Below are positions 57,501 through 64,000 of a DNA stretch of 64,000 nt, one piece after another. How positions within the stretch are numbered: the first letter of the stretch is position 1; each line of letters starts with the position of its first letter. A program made the position numbers and the translations under genes. The DNA is from Tenebrio molitor (Eukaryota; Arthropoda; Insecta; Coleoptera; Tenebrionidae), in contig NC_091053.1 in NCBI RefSeq assembly GCF_963966145.1, forward strand, positions 3,472,001-3,536,000, written 5' to 3'. The notes beneath the pieces were generated by a model. That model worked only from the letters and a program-made list of their open reading frames with translations, had not been told where the DNA came from and made no database searches.

Positions 57501-60500
57501 AAACAAAGTCTGAGTTGGAAATTCGAGATTTTTCTTTCAGTGGGTTATTTTCAGAGGAGCGTAACGACATGCAAGCTCTTGTTTGAATGTAAAAAAAAGT
57601 ATATCGTGTAACTGTTGTTCTCTGAAAGTGTATTTTTGTTATTGGCACAAAGCGAGTGAAGGTAAGATCGCCAAAATCTAGTCATTGTTGATTTAGTTGG
57701 TCCGTGGGTCGCTGCCAAATTCCGTTCTGATGGTACTAACCGTAGTTTTGGGTCGTGTCGATTAAAAATTTGTGAAATGAGTGTGCTTTTTGTGACGAAC
57801 AAATAATCCCCTCATTCAGCGTTCATATTAACTGAGGTGTGACTTTCTTGTTCTCTGTTCCTGTCGGGACGCAGCCAGACCAAGTCGAGAAACAAGCCAC
57901 CGAAGTAAGTACATGCGTAACTAACGCCTCATCATCATCCCCCAAGCCGAACACGTCAGCTACCTTGCGTAAGCGCCTAACCGCAACAAACAAACTCGTC
58001 CAATTGAAGTCGTTAGACAGCGTCAACGACGACGCCAAATCCAAATCGAACGCCTTCGGCAAAAAGACGAAAGTGTACCCGTTCAAAAACCGCAGCGCCG
58101 AAGACTTCGTCGGCGATCGAAACTCGTCGCGCGACAGTTCCGAGCTCGATTTCGAACCGGTGTCGCGCTCCAAGAAAAACGTCTTCTACAAGAACGAGGA
58201 GAAATCTCAGCTGATCTGCTACAAAGACAACACGAAAATAATCGCGATCAAAAACGACTCGAAACTGACCAAGTACAACACGTTCGACATGAAATTCAAC
58301 GACAAGAAGGGAAAAATCGTCAAGTACAAGTCGCTGGACGTGCCCGAAACGTTGGTCAAGTATTACGATTCGCAGAGTAACGTCGCGATCTCGGCACAGG
58401 ATTTCAGTTCCGATTTTAAAATGACGAAATTCGACAGGAAAAAACATCACAAACACGACATCATAACTGATACGGTGGACGCGTGGGCCAAGAAGGGTTC
58501 GTCGAACGTCTTTTCGAACATAAAAAATTCCATTTTCAAGACCAACAAACCGGCCAAAGAGGTGATTTACAAGCCGCTCGTCTTCGGCGGGACGTACCCC
58601 ATCGACGTACCCTTCCAAAAAGTCGAAAAACCCAACGACGCGAACAAAATCAAACAGATCAAAAGCGGAGGGGCCCAAACGAAATTCCGCGAGTACGGTC
58701 CACCGAAAACGTTCGATATCGACAGACCCATCTAACTGATTGCTGATGTAGTGCAACGCGTTCCATGGTCGTGCTCATTGTTTTTTGTTGCTAACAGGCG
58801 AGACCACGCTAATTTTGTGATCACACTGTAGATAATAACGTTGTTGGTAAAAGGTCTAACTCATAGTTATGCTGTTGGATGTACAATTGTTGTGTTTGTT
58901 ATTGTTAAATAGTAACGCCGCTGGTGTAGATTTGTAACCGAACAGTACTAAAGCATGCTTTCATATTTTTTAGGATGTACTGCAATTTTTATTTTGAATA
59001 AAGATGGTTATTGAATGTTGCTACGGTTTTTATTGCCGGCGGTACCGACGGTCGAACCTCATTGGCCAGTACGGAATTACAGTTGGTGGCACTTCAGCGA
59101 AACCAATTACCCCTCACGGAGGAAATCGTTCATTTCTGCTTTGAATGCCGGTTACATAATTGTTACAATTCTCCAGAATGTAACATTTACGTTACCTGGA
59201 AATGTAACATTTACGTTACCTTGAAATGTAACATTGATGTTACCTTGAAATGTAACATTGATGTTACCTTGAAATGTAACACTGATGTTACCTTGAAATG
59301 TAACACTGATGTTACCGTGAAATGTAACATTGATGTTACGGTGAAATGTAACATTGATGTTACCTTGAAATGTAACATTGATGTTACCTTGAAATGTAAC
59401 ACTGATGTTACCTTGAAATGTAACATTGATGTTACCGTGAAATGTAACATTCATGTTGCCTTGATAATGTAACAGTGATATACCTAATGGTTTTTTTTCT
59501 GGTGGTCAATTTTTTTTAATGAAATGATAAGGTTCACGCTACATAAAAACATATGAATGAACCTTAATTCTAATTCTAACGTGTTCAAAAGACTTCTCTG
59601 TTACATAAAAGCGTGAGTGTGAATGATGTAACGCGTGTTACATTGGTGTAATGTCATCTCGATATGTATCCGCTCCAAAACATTGTCATGTAGTTAGGCA
59701 CAAACTAGAAGTCTTGCTGAGCAACCGCCCAAACAGCTTAGCCGCCCCCAAGCACTCCCACTAGTATAATAAATTGTCGCTCTGTGCTTCTTACGCAGGA
59801 CATCCCTCAGCCCCAAATTTCTTTGCCCAACCAACACGATGGAAAAGTCCGCAGCGACGAGCAAAATGAGCAGCCGAAGAAGGACCCCCCTGCCAAGGCG
59901 GCCAAACCGGCGGAGCCCTCTTTGGACAAACCCGGGGGCAGCGGCTGGTTCGGCGGGATCTTCAGCAAGCTCTCCCTCAAGCCCAAAAACCAGATGAAGC
60001 TCCCCGACGACAAGAACCCCACGGTAAGTGAGTTTTGAGAGTTTTGTAAGGATTTTCGACGAGTTTGTGCAGATTTTGTGGGACTCGGAGAAGAAGCGCT
60101 GGGTGAACACCGACGAGGACAACGCAGACGGCGCCAGCGACTTCAAACCGCCACCGAAGATGGCCGAGATGACGCCCAAGCTCCAGCCGGCACCGGCTTT
60201 CAACCCCACACCAAGAAATGTCGGGGCGGAGCCAGCGCAAGAGAACGGAAACGCCCCCAAGACCGCCCAACCCAACATATTCAAGCTGCAGAGGAACAGA
60301 AGTATGGGGTTTTGAGCGTTTGATAAAGTGTGATGTGGGATTGTTGCAGATTTGAAAAAATCGTACATCGACGTGTTCAATCCGGGGGCGAAGAGTGGTC
60401 AGGCGCTTCCACCGCCGGGATCGATGGGCGGGGCGACCGGCGCTCAGCAACCAATGAACTTCTTTGTTCCCCAACCGGTCAACGACCCCAACGCGCCTAC

Positions 60501-61065
60501 GGATTTTCTGACGCCAGCGCCCCCGCTGCTCTACGACGAGAATGCGCAGGTAGGAGATCAGATTAATGAGAGCGCATCGTAATCATCCCGCCGATTATTA
60601 ATCTGGTTTTTAATTTCGTAGAGGGGGAGATTTAACAAAACTTGAAAGATTATGTAAGGTATTTTGTGATTTTTCAGCATGATTGCATGATTTTCGCTGA
60701 ATTAAAAGCATGGTGCATCACCCTGTACATAATTAAGTGTCGCACACTGCTTTTATTTTCGCTGAGATGTCAGACATTTTTCACAAAATTGATTTTTATG
60801 ATTGGTTTGGTGGTGTGGTTTATGTGTTGTGGTTATGGTAGATGTCTAGATGGAGCTCCGCTAGTTCACTGTCAAGGGAGGTTCAGTCCTATACACTGCA
60901 CAAACCAAATACCCGCAGATAGCTTTTGCTTCACTGATCCTTGCTTCACTACATCACATTTGTATGTTTTATTATGTAAGTATCATTTTCGCTGGTGATT
61001 TTATTTGTTTTCATAAAGACAAACTAACGAAACGTCGATTCTGATTTTAGATGCCAACCCAATGA
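51562..61065 (+). CDS. Sec16: Sec16, COPII / ER-exit-site scaffold protein
   Basis: Exons of the long form are 51562-51654, 51705-52617, 52674-53848, 54188-54390, 54601-54711, 55189-55585, 55635-56021, 56072-56407, 56459-56722, 56776-56998, 57046-57182, 57875-57904, 59799-60023, 60073-60301, 60350-60549 and 61051-61065, about 1645 aa with closing phases. Sec16 sits on ER exit sites, binds Sec13/Sec31 and Sec23, and organises COPII budding. Visible parts are a Q/N/Y-rich N-terminus, two repeats of the Sec16 motif (PPPGLRRMVPG and PPEGLHRMIPG), an Arg/Asp/Glu/Tyr-rich block (about residues 565-725), the conserved central alpha-helical domain (exons 6-9, from TDNPLNYEDPHL to RYKYLLATRLADVG), a Q-rich linker, and the conserved C-terminal block GWFGGIFSKLSLKPKNQM. 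The 10-codon exon 57875-57904 and the tiny last exon (MPTQ) are the weakest calls. Read-through of 60549 would add about a dozen codons instead. Confidence 0.9.
53857..54139. mobile_element. MITE family A, copy 2, filling a Sec16 intron
   Basis: AGTCCACTCAAAAATCAAAA at the left and the complement AGTCCATTCAAAAATCAAAA at the right. The interior is the reverse complement of copy 1 (4964-5309). It begins 8 bp after the donor of exon 53848. Confidence 0.9.
57250..57353 (+). CDS. Sec16: Sec16 alternative terminal exon A (short basic Cys-containing tail)
   Basis: After the acceptor TTTAG the frame continues from exon 57046-57182 (phase 0) as QQGDYDRSLHKISK..., a 34-residue basic tail with three cysteines, and stops at TGA 57351-57353. 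AATAAA follows at 57475-57480. Use of this exon would give a Sec16 that ends after the Q-rich linker and lacks the conserved C-terminal block. The cysteine spacing matches no domain I know. The acceptor, the phase match and the poly(A) signal support it; the short length keeps confidence moderate. Confidence 0.45.
57475..57480 (+). terminator. Polyadenylation signal for Sec16 terminal exon A
   Basis: AATAAA inside the Sec16 locus, 122 bp after the exon A stop codon. Confidence 0.45.
57875..58735 (+). CDS. Sec16 alternative terminal exon B or nested unknown protein (286 codons)
   Basis: A continuous frame follows the acceptor ACGCAG at 57873-57874, in phase with the preceding Sec16 exon. It passes through the donor GAA|GTAAGT (57904/57905) and stays open for 286 codons to TAA at 58733-58735. 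There is no in-frame ATG near the beginning (the first Met is about 140 codons in, at DMKFND), so it must be spliced onto upstream coding exons. The composition is Lys/Asp/Ser-rich and hydrophilic, with no signal peptide, membrane segment or domain I recognise. Later words include VYPFKNRSAEDF, DTVDAWAKKG, LVFGGTYPIDVP and TFDIDRPI. Third positions are strongly G/C, like neighbouring Sec16 exons and unlike intron sequence, indicating real coding. AATAAA follows at 58997. It would replace the conserved Sec16 C-terminus. Confidence 0.7.
   Translation, partial: PDQVEKQATEVSTCVTNASSSSPKPNTSATLRKRLTATNKLVQLKSLDSVNDDAKSKSNAFGKKTKVYPFKNRSAEDFVGDRNSSRDSSELDFEPVSRSKKNVFYKNEEKSQLICYKDNTKIIAIKNDSKLTKYNTFDMKFNDKKGKIVKYKSLDVPETLVKYYDSQSNVAISAQDFSSDFKMTKFDRKKHHKHDIITDTVDAWAKKGSSNVFSNIKNSIFKTNKPAKEVIYKPLVFGGTYPIDVPFQKVEKPNDANKIKQIKSGGAQTKFREYGPPKTFDIDRPI
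58997..59002 (+). terminator. Polyadenylation signal for Sec16 terminal exon B
   Basis: AATAAA lies 262 bp downstream of the stop codon at 58735, followed by GT-rich sequence. Confidence 0.5.
59176..59462. repeat. 24-bp minisatellite, about 12 units
   Basis: The unit is GAAATGTAACATTGATGTTACCTT with few variants (TTTACG for TTGATG in the first units, CTGATG in some, GTG for TTG at the junction). Each unit contains GTAACAT-TG-ATGTTAC, a 7-bp inverted repeat. Because 24 is a multiple of three, several frames stay open on both strands; these are not genes. It lies in a Sec16 intron downstream of terminal exon B. Confidence 0.95.
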
Positions 61066-61268
61066 TACGATGTTGATGCGGATACCAACCTTCCAGGACG
61101 AAACAATGCTATTATAAATTGAGGTTTTTTTGTAATTTTATTCTATATATAAGTGATCCTGTGATCATGGGCTATTTAAATATTTGTAGTTTTAATTACT
61201 AATTTTATTGAGTAATGATTATGTAATAGAGAGACAATATGAATATTGAAGTGTACGAAATGTAAGGG

Positions 61269-61274
61269 AATAAA
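61269..61274 (+). terminator. Polyadenylation signal of the long Sec16 transcript
   Basis: AATAAA about 200 bp after the putative last stop codon at 61065. Confidence 0.55.
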
Positions 61275-62989
61275 AATATGAACATTCTGGATTTGTATTT
61301 TTTTTTTATCCCACGCCCGAATTTTTTCGTTCATTTCTTTGTCTAGTGATTAAATGCAGCTTTTAACCTCAGAGCAATAATTTTTCCAGTAATTCATAAT
61401 TATGTAATATGTCTCGTAATTTTTTTATATTTTTCTTTGTGTGTTCTTTTTGATGTGATGTTTCTTATCTCTAAAACACTTAAAATCCATTCAAAAAAGA
61501 TCTGGACTGTCAAAATCAAAATTGCAGTTGTTAGGTTGGTTAAATCACTAGTTATTTTCATATTGCCCAGTTGCCATCTATGATTTTTTAATTTTTCAAA
61601 CTATTCATTTGTTTAAATTGACATTGTCGAATAAATTGCAAAATTATTTAAGTGTATTTTGTAAAAAGGTTAAAATGGAAAGTTCAAAACGAACTAGGGT
61701 GCGAGAGAAGAGGGCCGTAAGAAATTATTATGAGGAACAAACAAAAAAGTGATAATAACGGGAAGAAATTACAAATTTGTGCCAAAGCCGCTCCAGTATT
61801 GTTAACTAAGAATTGGTGTTCGTTCTTGTGATTCTCAAATCAAAATTTTGCAGATAAGTGTTAATCAAATGTTAATTTAAATAATTTTCTTCCGATTCTG
61901 AATAAATGAAACAGATTAGTTTATTTTGGATGATTTTGGTTGTTGTTTAATTTGTTCCCTGTTTTCAGTTTGTCGTGTGTTTTTTATGAACTTTATTAAA
62001 TTGCTCCAATTCATTTAGTTGCTGCATTTCACTTCAAGTGTTCGAAGCAATGAATGATTCAAAACATTTTTAGTTCAATAATTAAAAATGAAAACATAAC
62101 CTAATTTTGTAACTAGATTCTGATGTCGGTACACTCTAGCGAAAATTTTTTATACCCAAGTACAGTTAAAACAAGCATTTTATTTAAAATTTAATTTTGA
62201 CAGTCCAGGAGTTTTTTGAATTATAGGTATACATTTTTTAATTGATTTTTTCTTTGCCGCAACCACCACTACTGCAGGCAATCGATGGCCGCATAAAATT
62301 AAGCCAATTTTTAAAATTTTAAATATTATCTGCATGCAACCCACATTACACGTTCTCAAAAAAAATTGCAACTAATTTCTTTGTTAATAAAATGTTCTTT
62401 TCTACCCCAAAAAATAAATTTCCACGCAAAATCAACAAATCAATAATTATAACAAATGTTTTTTTTTATTTGTGTTTTGTATGAGGCAGAGCTACATCTT
62501 GTTGATCATCATTATTTTAGGTAATCCCCAATTTTTTGGTTTTTCGATTTACTCGCTAGAAATCACTGTATACTGAAACAATACCAATCTGGGTCTCGAT
62601 CCTTGGCAGCGCAATCATTTATAGTTTTTTTGTTTTACTATCCTTCCTCGCTCTTTCGCAATCCTTGCGTACATTGTAAACAAGGTAACTAAATATTGAA
62701 AATTTATTGCCGTTGCTGCTTGTGAATGCGTGAAAAATTGCAACAAGTGCCCGATTAATCTCGAGTCTCGCAGGTGAAGTGTCGTGAATGATGAATGAAT
62801 TTGTGCAGTCGGTCATGAGTGATGTGTATGGTATCGGCGTCCTTCCATGCGATTTCGCATTGCGGCTAAATGTGTTTGAATAACGGCTATTGCCCATGGC
62901 GACGTGTTCTGGACATAGGCGGCGCTTCAGGTGAGTCTGTGGGGGCTAAAGTGGCCCAAAAAATCGTGTCAGTTCACTTGAAATAACAT
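61275..62989. other. Intergenic, nothing recognised
   Basis: AT-rich. A weak resemblance to MITE family A (AGGTTGGTTAAAT...TAGTTATTTTCATATTG near 61530-61570) was noted but cannot be called. Confidence 0.4.
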
Positions 62990-63660
62990 TCTAAAATTTT
63001 CTCCCGAAATCACGAAATTTTTGAAAATCTGATGTTGACGTAAACACAAGAATGTCAAAAATGACATTTGACGTGTTGATATTGAGATATTTCAGTTGAA
63101 CGGTTGGTACTGCAACTGAAAAGTTGTGAATACATTCTGAGAATGAAATTTCTGAAATATGAATTTGCTGAGTGAATTTTGAGACTAAGTTCTCAATATT
63201 GCGGAATTCAAGACTCATTAGGAGATTTTTTTAATTTTGATTACATTTTTTCAATAGGGAATTGTTATATGAAGTAGTGAATTGGCTCGCAGAATTTTCA
63301 GGTCAATTCTCAGTATCTCGATAAATTTGGAGATGTTTTTAGCATTAAGTCTCAAATGTATAATTTAAATATCAGGATGAGAATTCGGTAAATAAATCTT
63401 TTAAGATTAAATTCTCAATGTTAGGGAATTGTGCAAGTATCTCAACACATTTGGAAAAAATTTAAGATATCGAAATTCGGATATTTAATTTGGAATTGTG
63501 TCTTGGGTAGTGAATTTTGAGATTAAATTCTCAATATTAAGAAATGCCAGTGTCTCAAAGTGATTGGAAATTCAATTTTGGAATCTTAAATTAATTGGAG
63601 ATAGTTTGAAAATTGAGCATTTGAAATTGTGAATTTCTCGGTGTCTCAATGGAGCTTTGA
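62990..63660. repeat. Diverged tandem repeats around AAATTCTCAATATT
   Basis: Variants of TGAATTTTGAGACTAAGTTC followed by TCAATATT recur near 63175, 63290, 63405 and 63515, alternating with GTATCTCAA-type words, at spacings of roughly 105-115 bp. The copies are old and imperfect. Confidence 0.5.
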
Positions 63661-63689
63661 AGGTTCTAGAATCCCCTTAAGGTGTTGAA

Positions 63690-63875
63690 TTCCGGTACCG
63701 TTTCGCCGGCGAGGACCGCAACTCGGTGCTCCATCCTCCGGCAGGGAGCCCGCCCCTCTCGCTGCGCCCATGCCGCCGCCGCGAATATGGATCGCATTTG
63801 TACCAGGAGCGGGCTAGTTAGCGACTAACCGTCTATGATATCGCATAATAGAACCTGTCCGTCCCACACAGACAG
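63690..63875 (+). promoter_or_regulatory. Possible GC-rich promoter / first exon of a downstream gene
   Basis: Composition shifts abruptly to CpG-rich after 63690 (GTTTCGCCGGCGAGGACCGC, CCCATGCCGCCGCCGCGAAT). A strong donor follows at ACAGACAG|GTAAGTGG (GT at 63876). No coding frame can be asserted, so this is offered only as a likely 5' UTR exon. Confidence 0.35.
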
Positions 63876-64000
63876 GTAAGTGGAAGAGGACGAAGAGCGA
63901 AGAAGTGAAAGTGTCAGCGGCGCGAAGGCCTAGCTCGCCGAGGTCCGTCCAGAGATGCACAGCTGAGTGCGGCGCCACACTTCAAATCGGCACCACTTCC

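Noticed and set aside
58013..58756. 247-codon open frame on the minus strand opposite Sec16 exon B
   Set aside because: It is the antisense shadow of a G/C-third-position coding exon; the plus frame has matching splice phase and a poly(A) signal.
59176..59462. CRISPR-like regularly spaced palindromic repeats
   Set aside because: There are no unique spacers between units and the genome is eukaryotic; it is a minisatellite.
59011..59472. Long open frames on both strands through the 24-bp repeat
   Set aside because: A 24-bp tandem repeat without stops keeps frames open by construction; the translated repeat (CNIDVTLK) has no independent support.
60642..60998. 118-codon frame after the Sec16 C-terminal block
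   Set aside because: No splice phase or composition support; it reads like AT-rich non-coding sequence. An acceptor at 60677 was considered for the last Sec16 exon but 61051 (MPTQ stop) is simpler. This remains uncertain.

Overview
The window reads as an insect nuclear genome, most likely a beetle (the very short 40-60 bp introns, high A+T and a dense load of small inverted-repeat elements suggest a tenebrionid; this is inference). It holds five supported protein genes, and the rest is mostly a graveyard of transposable elements.

Layout. 1-0.9 kb: AT-rich sequence with a direct repeat. 1.2-3.7 kb: a secreted trypsin-like serine protease (+) and a gustatory receptor (-) that converge, their coding ends overlapping by 45 bp. 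3.7-23 kb: no confident gene. It contains a LINE fragment, a nest of MITEs, CTCACTAGTGAG repeat clusters in a 3 kb inverted structure, and a wrecked Ty1/copia element interrupted by MITEs. 23.2-25.1 kb: a two-exon secreted peptide precursor ending in a C-terminal amidation signal, with its intron full of MITEs. 26-43.5 kb: nested foldback elements, trains of MITEs and a TIR element carrying a decayed helix-turn-helix coding fragment. 43.9-50.2 kb: a complete fibrillar collagen gene (TSPN domain, 337 uninterrupted Gly-X-Y triplets, COLFI domain). 51.6-61.3 kb: Sec16, the ER-exit-site scaffold, with two candidate alternative terminal exons, each with its own AATAAA, and a 24-bp minisatellite in an intron. 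61.3-64 kb: intergenic, ending in a GC-rich stretch that may be the first exon of a further gene.

The genes do not form a pathway. Collagen and Sec16 are same-strand neighbours 1.3 kb apart, and Sec16-dependent COPII export is generally needed for large secreted cargo such as collagen, but nothing here shows co-regulation.

Exon models for the five genes were built by hand from GT-AG sites, and reading phase closes across every junction. The most notable points are the alternative Sec16 C-termini, the loss of both interchain-disulfide cysteines in the collagen C-propeptide, the amidated peptide precursor (possibly PTH-like) and a duplicated piece of its exon inside the copia wreck, and a set of TIR families that all begin TACAGGG.
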